Positions 31,332-39,050 of a stretch of 64,000 bases of DNA are shown here, one piece after another (within the stretch, counting starts at the first letter, position 1; every line of letters starts with the position of its first letter). The stretch is from IMG/VR virus record IMGVR_UViG_3300035180_001847, positions 1-64,000 of that record. The stretch is one strand, 5' to 3'. Below the pieces are notes generated by a model, which ran no database searches, had not been told where the DNA came from, and saw only the letters and a list, made by a program, of their open reading frames with translations. Origin of the DNA: a virus. The position numbers were made by a program, and so were the translations under genes.

Positions 31332-31376
31332 ATTATATAACATTATTGCCAGAAAATCAAGGTAATAAATGTCATA
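31332..31376 (-). promoter_or_regulatory. operator-linked promoter
   Basis: Minus strand TATGACATTTATTACC (31361-31376), TTGATT (31355-31360), 17 bp, TATAAT (31332-31337). Confidence 0.75.
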
Positions 31377-31392
31377 TACTCGTCATCTTTAA

Positions 31393-31539
31393 TTAATCCT
31401 GACAAATCCTGACAAGCCTCTTGTACTCAATGCCCCAGCCATTATTAATAAAAACTTCGCGCCATTGAATTTTGCCACGATTTTCATCAATAAATTTCTT
31501 CATATTTTCCTTGCTTTTGAACGTCCTGATAATCCACAT
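31393..31539 (-). CDS. 48-aa hypothetical protein
   Basis: From MWIIRTFKSKENMKKF, set by CGGAGAAGAAAAAA. Mixed helix and strand. Behind the promoter at 31577-31619. Confidence 0.5.
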   Translation of the reverse strand: MWIIRTFKSKENMKKFIDENRGKIQWREVFINNGWGIEYKRLVRICQD

Positions 31540-31576
31540 TTTTTTCTTCTCCGTTTCTTTTATCTTTATATTTATA

Positions 31577-31619
31577 ATTATATTCATTCTCCCCGATTTG
31601 TCAACAGCCAAAAGTCACC
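31577..31619 (-). promoter_or_regulatory. operator-linked promoter
   Basis: Minus strand GGTGACTTTTGGCTGT, TTGACA (31599-31604), 16 bp, TATAAT (31577-31582). Confidence 0.75.
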
Positions 31620-31711
31620 AACACTACATGACATTAATCATTATAGTCTATTTGACCACAGGAAAGCCGCCAGCCGTTTTTATATCGAAATAGACACAAG
31701 CTCCCAGGTCT

Positions 31712-31747
31712 TAAATAAAAAACGCTCCTGGGGCTTCCAGAAGCGTT
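31712..31747 (-). terminator. intrinsic terminator
   Basis: Minus strand AACGCTTCTGG ... CCAGGAGCGTT followed by TTTTATTT; follows 31770-32081. Confidence 0.85.
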
Positions 31748-31769
31748 TTAGGATATTTATACGCCCGCT

Positions 31770-32081
31770 TTATGCCTTACTTTCTTGATTAAGGCGAATT
31801 GCTTCTTCAATCTCTTTGAGCAAAAGCGGATTGGAACACAAAGATTCAATTTCTTTTCTGATCCTCTTATATTCTCGCCGAGCATCCGTCAGTTTTTCTG
31901 TCTGAAAAAAATAAACGCTTTTTCCGTGCAAATGATCGAACCACGAAACAGTATAGACTCCATGTTCCAGATACATTTCTCCCGCTTGACCAAGAAAGTT
32001 GATCTTTTCAATGTATCCACAGGCAAGCCCGTAACTTGTCAGCCAACCGTCTTTTGTGTAAAATGGAATTTCCGTAGTCAT
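31770..32081 (-). CDS. conserved hypothetical phage protein
   Basis: 103 aa. IPFYTKDGWLTSYGLACGYIE, YLEHGVYTVSWFDH and LTDARREYKRI match a small family common in phages (TKDGxLTxYGLACGYxE signature, from memory). Function unknown. Confidence 0.7.
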   Translation of the reverse strand: MTTEIPFYTKDGWLTSYGLACGYIEKINFLGQAGEMYLEHGVYTVSWFDHLHGKSVYFFQTEKLTDARREYKRIRKEIESLCSNPLLLKEIEEAIRLNQESKA

Positions 32082-32098
32082 TTTTTACCTCTTGTTTA

Positions 32099-32413
32099 CT
32101 ACAAAATGTCATACGAACCAATGATGTTATATTTATCGTCGCCATCGTCAAATGTCACACCAGGGTCTAATTTTCCGTTACGCCAAAATTTATCGCCCTT
32201 AATATATCGCGGATGGATTTCGCCTAAACATTCGGCATTTTCATGAATTTTACTCCAGATATACTCTGTTTCAAATTCATTGAGCGGATTTTTATCGTTG
32301 AATCGTGACAATTGCCAAAATAAATTACAAGTTGTTTTTGGCTTACGGTTTACCAGATAGAGAGAATGGATTCCCGTGTGCATGTCAACCACGTCAATTG
32401 CATTCTTTGCCAT
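32099..32413 (-). CDS. hypothetical protein
   Basis: 104 aa (MAKNAIDVVDMHTGIHSLYL). Contains KFWRNGKLDPGVTFDDGDD. No domain known; promoter at 32448-32490. Confidence 0.55.
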   Translation of the reverse strand: MAKNAIDVVDMHTGIHSLYLVNRKPKTTCNLFWQLSRFNDKNPLNEFETEYIWSKIHENAECLGEIHPRYIKGDKFWRNGKLDPGVTFDDGDDKYNIIGSYDIL

Positions 32414-32447
32414 TTTTCACCTCTTATTTATTTATTTATTTAATCCA

Positions 32448-32490
32448 ATTATATCACAATTCAGGGACTTTGCCAGTGATAAAAATCATA
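32448..32490 (-). promoter_or_regulatory. operator-linked promoter
   Basis: Minus strand TATGATTTTTATCACT (32475-32490) overlapping CTGGCA (32471-32476), 17 bp, TATAAT (32448-32453). Confidence 0.8.
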
Positions 32491-32529
32491 TTTTATACAT
32501 GACTTTTATAATCACCATCCAATATTATT

Positions 32530-33162
32530 TTATTTGAATACCTTTCCATTTTCATCAAAGAAAATTTCGTTGGCTTCCGTGTAATCAATAAAATTTTCTT
32601 TGGATTGTTGAAATTCGAGTTCATCTTCAATAATTCTCACGGCACAATCCGCGAGATTGGAAAATGCCTCTTTCAATGTGAATCCTTTCTTTATGTCGTT
32701 CAACAAACTGTATAGAAAATCATCGTCCGCGCAGTATCCCGTAAAAGGACAGGATATTACGTTGCCATCATTCCCAATGATATCATAATAAAATCCCCTC
32801 TTTCCCTCGTGAGTATAATTCACACGTTTAAAAGATTTTATCCCCAATCGATCCTTAATCCATTTATAAGCCCTCTGCCCTGTATAGTCATCAACCAGCG
32901 AATCACTATCGGCCAATTCGCTCCAGTAGGTAGGGATCGTAAACTTAACATAACTTCGAGAATAGTCATCATCGATATAGTAATCAATGAGACTACACCC
33001 AAAAGCCTTAAAAATAGCTTTAAAACTATCTACAATCTCATACTTTTCTAGCGGTTCACTTTGAGATTGTCTCCACTTTTCCAATGCGGAATCAAATGCG
33101 GAAGGGAAAAGCTCCCGAAGCTCATAGGCAGTATAAACTGTCTTTGTGATTGTTTTTGACAT
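32530..33162 (-). CDS. hypothetical protein
   Basis: 210 aa from MSKTITKTVYTAYELREL; AAAAAAGGAGCATAACC sets the start. SAFDSALEKWRQ and YWSELADSDSLVDDYTGQRAY recall small phage/plasmid proteins with a DUF-type N-terminus. Function unknown. Confidence 0.6.
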   Translation of the reverse strand: MSKTITKTVYTAYELRELFPSAFDSALEKWRQSQSEPLEKYEIVDSFKAIFKAFGCSLIDYYIDDDYSRSYVKFTIPTYWSELADSDSLVDDYTGQRAYKWIKDRLGIKSFKRVNYTHEGKRGFYYDIIGNDGNVISCPFTGYCADDDFLYSLLNDIKKGFTLKEAFSNLADCAVRIIEDELEFQQSKENFIDYTEANEIFFDENGKVFK

Positions 33163-33251
33163 GGTTATGCTCCTTTTTTTCATAATTAATTAGACGTTAT
33201 GGCATACAATCCCATTCCATCGAGATTATATGCCATCTCGCAACTAATCAA

Positions 33252-33653
33252 TTATCGCGCCCAATATGTTACGCCGTCAAATTCTGATGAAGTGTAATCC
33301 TGTTTAAGATTTTCGGCGGTCTTCTCCCAATCTATGACGATCCAAGCGGGAAAATCTTGCGGAATATCTCCGAGGTCTTCTAAAAGTTCCTGTGTGTAGT
33401 CAACAAAATGAACCTCGTTGATTAGCGTCACAGGATACCAATCCCCGCGCCATTCCTCATCGCCACCATAACCCCGAAAGCCATCAATGAAATCTTGCAG
33501 TTGCGCGAGTTCAATACAATCATCGGATTCTTCCCATTCCGCCAATTTGTTATTTTCAAGAAGCGAGTCGCGGATGTCCTCCAGTTCCTCGATTCTCTTG
33601 AAAATATCACGAGAGTCTAGCACGTCCTGAGCGTTATTAATTTCGTTTGACAT
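33252..33653 (-). CDS. conserved phage/plasmid hypothetical protein
   Basis: 133 aa. WRGDWYPVTLINEVHFVDYTQEL, DFPAWIVIDWEKTAENLKQDYT and EFDGVTYWAR match a family frequent on plasmids and phages, sometimes filed near anti-restriction proteins (from memory). Acidic, so DNA mimicry is conceivable but unproven. Confidence 0.65.
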   Translation of the reverse strand: MSNEINNAQDVLDSRDIFKRIEELEDIRDSLLENNKLAEWEESDDCIELAQLQDFIDGFRGYGGDEEWRGDWYPVTLINEVHFVDYTQELLEDLGDIPQDFPAWIVIDWEKTAENLKQDYTSSEFDGVTYWAR

Positions 33654-33720
33654 GGTATATATCCTTTTCTTTTTTGTGTTGTGTTGTGTTGTGTTGTCAA
33701 TCGTTTTCTATCTTGACGTT

Positions 33721-33764
33721 ATTCTACACCCACGCCATAAAAACGTCAATAGCCAAATGTCACA
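33721..33764 (-). promoter_or_regulatory. operator-linked promoter
   Basis: Minus strand TGTGACATTTGGCTAT (33749-33764), TTGACG, 17 bp, TAGAAT (33721-33726). A (TGTGT)n tract at 33675-33698 lies in the leader. Confidence 0.7.
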
Positions 33765-33933
33765 AAGCTCCCATTACTTTAATCATATTGCTTTATGCAG
33801 CATTACGCGACTCTATGACCTTGCGAGTCATTCCAAGCAATTTTTCAAACAGATAAAACTCTCGCGCCTTAATTTTCAGTCGTTTTTTGGCGTGTTTTGA
33901 GCGTTTTAGGGTGTGTTTTTTATCACGGAATAG

Positions 33934-33972
33934 AGAAAATCCGCCATCGGTTAAGCGGATAGCGGATTTTCT
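33934..33972 (-). terminator. intrinsic terminator
   Basis: AGAAAATCCGC pairs with GCGGATTTTCT; follows 33988-34185. Confidence 0.75.
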
Positions 33973-33987
33973 GCCAACGATTGAGTT

Positions 33988-34185
33988 TTACAAGCCTTGC
34001 ATCAATCGCTTTGTTTTTGCGAGTTGTTTTTTCGTTGGCACGACAACCCAGGACATGACGGCGGAACGATCGCAGCCTTCGGCCTTGCAAACTAAATCTT
34101 TTGCCGATTCAAAGTCTTTTGCAAAAACACGAATTGAGGTGATGGCATTGTTGCGTTTAATTTCAAATTTAAATTGCTTTTTCAT
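33988..34185 (-). CDS. hypothetical basic protein
   Basis: 65 aa (MKKQFKFEIKRNNAITSIRV). Beta strands, then a helix with AKDLVCKAEGCDRSAV. Unknown. Confidence 0.55.
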   Translation of the reverse strand: MKKQFKFEIKRNNAITSIRVFAKDFESAKDLVCKAEGCDRSAVMSWVVVPTKKQLAKTKRLMQGL

Positions 34186-34203
34186 TTTGATAATCCTTTT
34201 TTA

Positions 34204-34470
34204 TTATGCGGTATATCTATCATAGTTACGAATCGGACTATAATCCACCGATTCCTTTTCGACAATCTGAGGCTTGCAACCATAAGTGGCAATATAGGCA
34301 GTAAAAAATTTACTTGCATCGGAATCCTCTTCAAGATAGACGGTATTCCCGTTCTGGTAGGAATGGCTTGAAATTTCGCCATCGATTCCGAGTTTTACCA
34401 GTTCGGAACGCTTTACCGCCAACCAGCCGTGACCTGCATCAGAATAGAATTTATAGATTGGTTTTTTCAT
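34204..34470 (-). CDS. conserved hypothetical phage protein
   Basis: 88 aa from MKKPIYKFYSDAGHGWLAV, set by GAGGATTAAGAAA. FYSDAGHGWLAVKR and SYQNGNTVYLEEDSDA are the hallmark of a small family seen across phages and plasmids (from memory). Confidence 0.7.
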   Translation of the reverse strand: MKKPIYKFYSDAGHGWLAVKRSELVKLGIDGEISSHSYQNGNTVYLEEDSDASKFFTAYIATYGCKPQIVEKESVDYSPIRNYDRYTA

Positions 34471-34500
34471 TTTCTTAATCCTCATTTCAAAGATAATATA

Positions 34501-34543
34501 ATTATATCTACTTTTTGCCATTTGTCAATGATGAAATGTCATA
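34501..34543 (-). promoter_or_regulatory. operator-linked promoter
   Basis: Minus strand TATGACATTTCATCAT (34528-34543) overlapping TTGACA (34523-34528), 16 bp, TATAAT (34501-34506). Confidence 0.8.
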
Positions 34544-34681
34544 AGTTTGTCATATTATAGTCGGTCAAAAGTCACCATTATTTAACTCATCCAATTGACA
34601 AAAACCACCACTGATACACAGCCACCACACCAGACCTCGAACCTCCCGCGTGTTAATCACGTTAACCACGCCACCGAACCA

Positions 34682-34711
34682 CAAAAAGCCCGAAGTGTTT
34701 CAGGCTTTTTG
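34682..34711 (-). terminator. intrinsic terminator
   Basis: CAAAAAGCC ... GGCTTTTTG, bidirectional; follows 34739-35116. Confidence 0.85.
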
Positions 34712-34738
34712 TATTATTCTGGCCTAACCAAACATAAT

Positions 34739-35116
34739 CTAATCTAATTTCGATAAGATTTTAACCGCCTTGCATGTGATCTGGTATTCTCTGACAAGAT
34801 CGGAATCGGTTGCCGCTGCCTCTTCTTGCCATCGATAATCGAAAATTGATCTGTTTTCAATCTCTTTTTTTGCGTAATCTAGCAAGTATGACATGCTGCG
34901 CCCTGATAACTCATGAATAAAATCGGTGCCTTTGTTTTCTGGATACCATAGCAACCCGCCAAAACCGCCCTTAAAATAAACTAGGATTTTCTCGGTTGGA
35001 ACATGATAAAAAATCTTATAATGACCACTTAAGCCGCCGTCTTCATCCTTTAGATTTACTGCTAGATTCCATGCGTTAAGCGTTAAAATGGTTGGAGACA
35101 ATCGAAATACATTCAT
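34739..35116 (-). CDS. hypothetical protein
   Basis: 125 aa from MNVFRLSPTILTLNAW, ribosome site AAAAAAGG nine bases upstream. YHVPTEKILVYFKGGFGG suggests a beta sandwich; helical C-terminus. Unknown. Confidence 0.6.
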   Translation of the reverse strand: MNVFRLSPTILTLNAWNLAVNLKDEDGGLSGHYKIFYHVPTEKILVYFKGGFGGLLWYPENKGTDFIHELSGRSMSYLLDYAKKEIENRSIFDYRWQEEAAATDSDLVREYQITCKAVKILSKLD

Positions 35117-35149
35117 TTTAGCCATCCTTTTTTATTTTTTGGCATAATT

Positions 35150-35192
35150 ATTATAGCACAATCATCAAAAGCTGCCAGCAATCAACGCCATA
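35150..35192 (-). promoter_or_regulatory. operator-linked promoter (degenerate box)
   Basis: Minus strand TATGGCGTTGATTGCT, CTGGCA (35173-35178), 17 bp, TATAAT (35150-35155). Confidence 0.65.
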
Positions 35193-35267
35193 TTCGGAAT
35201 ATTACATTAATCACAACCCCATCACACCACACAACCCTACACCACACCGCCATAAAATGCTAGCATG

Positions 35268-35297
35268 ACCTGGAACGGCCTAAATCTCGTTCCAGGT
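35268..35297 (-). terminator. 10-bp stem-loop, probable terminator
   Basis: ACCTGGAACG pairs with CGTTCCAGGT. No T tract. Downstream of 35335-35808. Confidence 0.55.
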
Positions 35298-35334
35298 AAT
35301 GCTACAATCACCCATACTTGCCAGCAACTAGCAA

Positions 35335-35808
35335 TTAACTTAATTTGCTCTTAACGAGGTCTAGCGATAAATCCTCGATGTTGCCAGCCGCTAAGTCATC
35401 TTGCAATGACTTTTTGAGTTGAGCGAAAAACCGATCAAACGCATCAATGATTTTTTCCGGTTCGCCCTCGACTTTTCGGAACGGCAATTTTTTAAGGCTG
35501 TAGGTCTGATACCATTCTCGCGGTTTAATGAAGTAGCTTTTGTACTTGTTTTCTAACATGAGAGACGGTAAATCAGGGGCGGGCATATTGCCAAACACAA
35601 AAGCCCCATCAACCGAATCAATAACATGGAAGACGATGTTAAACATGTCATTCTCCCAATATCGGCGAATCAACTCAGATTCATCACCAGCCAAAAAAAG
35701 CCGGACGTGAATCGAGTGGCGCGATGGGGAGTGAACCATTATCTTACTTTTTGGAAAGTGAGAATGGTACGTTTTTTCAATATTGGTTATGAAATCTTGT
35801 GCGTTCAT
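35335..35808 (-). CDS. hypothetical protein
   Basis: 157 aa from MNAQDFITNIEKTYHSHF; GAGGAGTCCGAA sets the start. SRHSIHVRLFLAGDESE suggests an alpha/beta fold. A (GATT)5 tract precedes the gene at about 35832-35852. Confidence 0.55.
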   Translation of the reverse strand: MNAQDFITNIEKTYHSHFPKSKIMVHSPSRHSIHVRLFLAGDESELIRRYWENDMFNIVFHVIDSVDGAFVFGNMPAPDLPSLMLENKYKSYFIKPREWYQTYSLKKLPFRKVEGEPEKIIDAFDRFFAQLKKSLQDDLAAGNIEDLSLDLVKSKLS

Positions 35809-35891
35809 TTCGGACTCCTCTTGTTTGTTGATTGATTGATTGATTGATTCAATTTTACCGCAAGCTGCCAGCAATTACAAGATGATAAATG

Positions 35892-36107
35892 TCACGATTC
35901 GACTATGACAAACACCATCCTAATCTGATTAAAAAACTCTTCATCTGTGAATTGACCGGATTCAATCGGTCTACCGCTTGCGAGTCTGGAATTAACGCGC
36001 AGACGGTCACGATATAAGTCCGAGTCTGACATGGATTCGCGCAAAATTGCGCGCGCGGATTCGAATCGCGGTGTTTCCGTTGATTCTGTTTGATTCAATG
36101 TTACCAT
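35892..36107 (-). CDS. hypothetical protein
   Basis: 71 aa from MVTLNQTESTETPRFE; AAGGATGTTAAGA precedes. Arg/Ser-rich. Unknown. Confidence 0.5.
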   Translation of the reverse strand: MVTLNQTESTETPRFESARAILRESMSDSDLYRDRLRVNSRLASGRPIESGQFTDEEFFNQIRMVFVIVES

Positions 36108-36189
36108 TCTTAACATCCTTCGGCCTTATTTTATAATCTTAAGCTCTGACCGGAATTACGATTCCGGCCAGTGATTGAGGCCATAAATT

Positions 36190-36432
36190 TTATAGTTGAT
36201 TCAACGGCGATTCAAATTCCGATTCGAATTCTGCTTCAAGTTCTGCCGCGAGTTTTGCGGATTCAAGTCTGCGAACTCGCATGTCGTGTTTAAAATCTGC
36301 CACTGCCAACCGTTGAGTCGCCCGCCATCCTTGCGCCTCAAGTTTGAGGCATGACGATTTAACGCCCAGGTGAGGGAGGGGAGAGGCTTGAGTCTTGCGT
36401 GCTTTGTTTGTTTTGTTTGTTTTGGTTGTCAT
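36190..36432 (-). CDS. hypothetical basic-to-acidic protein
   Basis: 80 aa; Lys/Thr-rich N-terminus (MTTKTNKTNKARK) and an acidic repeat near the end (EAEFESEFESPLN). Unknown. Confidence 0.5.
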   Translation of the reverse strand: MTTKTNKTNKARKTQASPLPHLGVKSSCLKLEAQGWRATQRLAVADFKHDMRVRRLESAKLAAELEAEFESEFESPLNQL

Positions 36433-36448
36433 GTTTTTTGTCCTTTTT

Positions 36449-37036
36449 TTAGAGTTTTTTATAATCAGGTTTATGCCATTTTAAGGCCTTCCTGTTAAAA
36501 ATTACGTCAAGCAGAATCAATCTTCCCGCTTCATCTACTTTTAAATTCCGCTTGTTAAATTCCAGCCTGTAGGAATCTCCATAGTTACCGCAAGCGTCTA
36601 CAAGCGATTCAAGCGATTCGATTATTGACGGTTCAATCTGGCCGCGTAAAGCCTCAATGATTTCATAGTTAAAATTATAATCTGATACTCCGACTCGGCA
36701 GTTTTTCCATGCCGATTCCAGGATTCTAAACTGTCTCCATGCGGTCTTATGTTTCGGAGTCAACGGTTGATATAGTTTAGATTTAAATAGCATCGTGCCA
36801 TCGTCAAAGACTCCGATCTTTTCAATCTCTGGCAAATGCTCACCTATCGCAAACTCGGCTATGGCTTCCTTGCTGTAATCCGTTTCCCGCCGTTGCTGTT
36901 TAACGAACGAGTAAACCACGCCGTCAACCTCATAACACGTAGCGAAACTGCCACGCCCCAGGAATCGGGCTTCAATCTTAACCGGCTCACCCCAGCCGTC
37001 AAGAATTGTAATCATTCTCAAGTCGCCTTTTTTCAT
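36449..37036 (-). CDS. protein kinase-like fold protein (putative)
   Basis: 195 aa. ARFLGRGSFATCYEVDGVVYSFVK fits a Gly-rich loop and a strand-3 lysine; NLKVDEAGRLILLDVIFN resembles the catalytic N...LLD segment that replaces HRD...DFG in small phage kinase-like proteins. Such proteins may phosphorylate host targets or be inactive. Start chosen at 37036 behind AAGG; 37045 is possible. Confidence 0.5.
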   Translation of the reverse strand: MKKGDLRMITILDGWGEPVKIEARFLGRGSFATCYEVDGVVYSFVKQQRRETDYSKEAIAEFAIGEHLPEIEKIGVFDDGTMLFKSKLYQPLTPKHKTAWRQFRILESAWKNCRVGVSDYNFNYEIIEALRGQIEPSIIESLESLVDACGNYGDSYRLEFNKRNLKVDEAGRLILLDVIFNRKALKWHKPDYKKL

Positions 37037-37182
37037 GTTAGTCATCCTTTTCTTTTTTGGTATGGATGGATTTTAACCGATTCTCGTTGTGAGTCAAGGT
37101 TTTGCAAGGTGATTAATGTCATATATTTTTAAGTCAAATGTCATGAAACACTTGTTCTAATTTTTACATGGATTAAAAAATT

Positions 37183-37220
37183 AAACAAAAAGAGTCTAAT
37201 TCCTTAGACTCTTTTTGTTT
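37183..37220 (-). terminator. strong intrinsic terminator
   Basis: AAACAAAAAGAGTCTAA pairs with TTAGACTCTTTTTGTTT; bidirectional; follows 37232-37531. Confidence 0.9.
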
Positions 37221-37231
37221 AATTTGATGGG

Positions 37232-37531
37232 TTAGGCGATATCTAGATTGCCCGCGCCGATGCTTGCCAGGTATGCGGATTCCGCGTCTCGCACCTCGCC
37301 TGCGATGTCATCAATGATTTTATTGATCGCGGCCTCGTGACTCTGGTATTCAGTCTCCCCGCGTCCCGTGATGGTATAAATTCGATTCGGACGCTCACCA
37401 TCACGCGGCGCAATGTAGGATATCTCTGTCATGTAATAGGGCGTGAACGGATCGAGATAAGCGGAATTAATGAGCTTTTCGAATCCAGTTGGCTCAGTGA
37501 TTAGTTTGGTTATCATGGATATAATCTTCAT
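37232..37531 (-). CDS. hypothetical protein
   Basis: 99 aa (MKIISMITKLITEPTGFEK). GGAGTCTGAA precedes the ATG. Unknown. Confidence 0.55.
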   Translation of the reverse strand: MKIISMITKLITEPTGFEKLINSAYLDPFTPYYMTEISYIAPRDGERPNRIYTITGRGETEYQSHEAAINKIIDDIAGEVRDAESAYLASIGAGNLDIA

Positions 37532-37572
37532 TTCAGACTCCTTCTTGTTTATTGATTGATTAATTGATTAAT

Positions 37573-37683
37573 TTACTTAATGATCCCGACTGATACCAGG
37601 ATCGAGCGGATCAGGAACAAAACGGCGAAAATCAAAAAAGCTACGAAAATTTGGACGGGGACGGCGGAAAGTGTGAGATTCAT
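37573..37683 (-). CDS. 36-aa single-pass membrane peptide
   Basis: MNLTLSAVPV then a hydrophobic helix (QIFVAFLIFAVLFLI) and a short basic tail. AAAGGATAATCAATC precedes the ATG. Confidence 0.6.
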   Translation of the reverse strand: MNLTLSAVPVQIFVAFLIFAVLFLIRSILVSVGIIK

Positions 37684-37739
37684 GATTGATTATCCTTTTC
37701 TGTGTGTTTTTTGTTTTTTGATTTTTTTAATTTTTTAAT

Positions 37740-38087
37740 TTAAATTCCAAAGAGAGCGGCGATTCGAAATTTAAGATCGTTTATCGTTTCCGATTCTCGC
37801 GCAATCGCGGCGATTGCCGAAACATAACCGCCTGTATATCGATTGAGCATGACCGTTAACTGATCTGGAGTTTCCGCGCCCGCTTGCGCCATTTTATCCA
37901 CGATCTCAATCAGATCGTAACCAGTTTGACACCCTGCAATCTGTGCATCATACCCGACTCTCATCATATCGTAGGCCATCCTAACCAGTTGCGAGAGATC
38001 GCGCGATTTGACCTCGATCAGATCACCATCACACGGGGTTAAGATCATTTTATAAGATGGTTTTTTTTGTTTTTTTGTTGTGGTCAT
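37740..38087 (-). CDS. hypothetical protein
   Basis: 115 aa (MTTTKKQKKPSYKMILTPCDG). Helical second half. Unknown. First gene behind the 38127-38170 promoter. Confidence 0.55.
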   Translation of the reverse strand: MTTTKKQKKPSYKMILTPCDGDLIEVKSRDLSQLVRMAYDMMRVGYDAQIAGCQTGYDLIEIVDKMAQAGAETPDQLTVMLNRYTGGYVSAIAAIARESETINDLKFRIAALFGI

Positions 38088-38126
38088 TTCATCCTCTTTT
38101 GTTTTTTTGCTTTTTTGATTTGAATA

Positions 38127-38170
38127 ATTTTACTCGATTGATTGGTAAGGGTCAATAGTCAAATGTCATA
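38127..38170 (-). promoter_or_regulatory. operator-linked promoter
   Basis: Minus strand TATGACATTTGACTAT (38155-38170) overlapping TTGACC (38150-38155), 17 bp, TAAAAT (38127-38132). Confidence 0.75.
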
Positions 38171-38583
38171 AAAATAATATAACAAACGTCATAATTCATT
38201 AATAGCGCGGATTGAAACGGCGCAGATTGAAACGAAGCCTAAAACGTCACCGAACCAGTAAACCAGCGAAGTACCAGCGGAACCGGAAACGTCACCGAGT
38301 CACTTCCCTTATTGGGCGCGTGGATTATGTGTATATGTGTTTAGTTATGTGTTTATGGTTATGTCGTTATGGTTGTGTTTATATCGTGGTTGTGTGTTTA
38401 TTTGTTTATGTTTATATGTATATATGTATATATATGTATATGTGTATATGTATATGTGTATATATGTGTGTGTTGTAATGATAGACATGGCTTAATTTAT
38501 GGCTATTATGTTTTTTTATATGTTCGGGACACAATCGGCCGACTCCGATCACGATCCAAACCATAAGACTATATACTATATAT

Positions 38584-38612
38584 TGTTAAGATAATATATA
38601 ATTATCTTAACA
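38584..38612. repeat. perfect 12-bp inverted repeat
   Basis: TGTTAAGATAAT and ATTATCTTAACA around a 5-nt AT spacer in the AT-rich part of the non-coding region. Confidence 0.75.
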
Positions 38613-38979
38613 TATGACGGGGTGGTTTTAATTTTTCGATGTTTTTTGGATGACCCCGTCGGTTAAAGCTCATTAACCCACACACAAAACCATCACCCCA
38701 CATATAAATCTAAATCAACCCTAAACAACTAAACCTAATTCTACATAACCTTAAACAAAACCAAGAGAAAAGAGCGAAGCGATGAATAACCGCCCCGAAG
38801 GGGCTAAAGTGACAAACAAGAACGAGTTATTTCTATAAATTATTAGATAAGTGGATTAAATTTGATTCTAACGATTAATTTTGCACAATTAAATAAGAAC
38901 AGCCCTTTTCATAGGGCTGTTTAAGGTAATGTAGAATTAGAAATGGGTTTTTAGAGGGAACGACAGGGAGTGAAGGACG

Positions 38980-39048
38980 AAAAAAGTTGTCACCTTATAA
39001 CCAATACTTAATTAATTATATATATGTTTATAAAGTGACAACTTTTTT
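38980..39048 (-). terminator. large bidirectional terminator
   Basis: AAAAAAGTTGTCAC-TTATAA pairs with TTATAAA-GTGACAACTTTTTT across an AT-rich loop, directly after the 39051 gene. Confidence 0.8.
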
Positions 39049-39050
39049 GT

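Larger units (their letters stand above)
38171..39050. other. 880-bp non-coding region; replication-origin candidate
   Basis: No gene. From left to right: a 15-bp near-tandem pair (GCGCGGATTGAAACG, GCGCAGATTGAAACG at 38205); a TG/TA-only tract about 38320-38480; a perfect 12-bp hairpin at 38584-38612; a GACGGGGT ... ACCCCGTC pair at 38615-38660; a C/A-skewed tract to 38770; a GAACAGCCC hairpin at 38905-38930. The putative replication gene follows. Confidence 0.45.

Noticed and set aside
33675-33698. (TGTGT)n tract
   Set aside because: Only about five short units; likely a leader slippage product without clear function.
35830-35852. (GATT)n tract
   Set aside because: Short and in a leader; no promoter or frame depends on it.
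38205-38300. GATTGAAAC repeats resembling a CRISPR repeat end
   Set aside because: Only two short copies 15 bp apart, no regular spacers, and no cas genes in the window.
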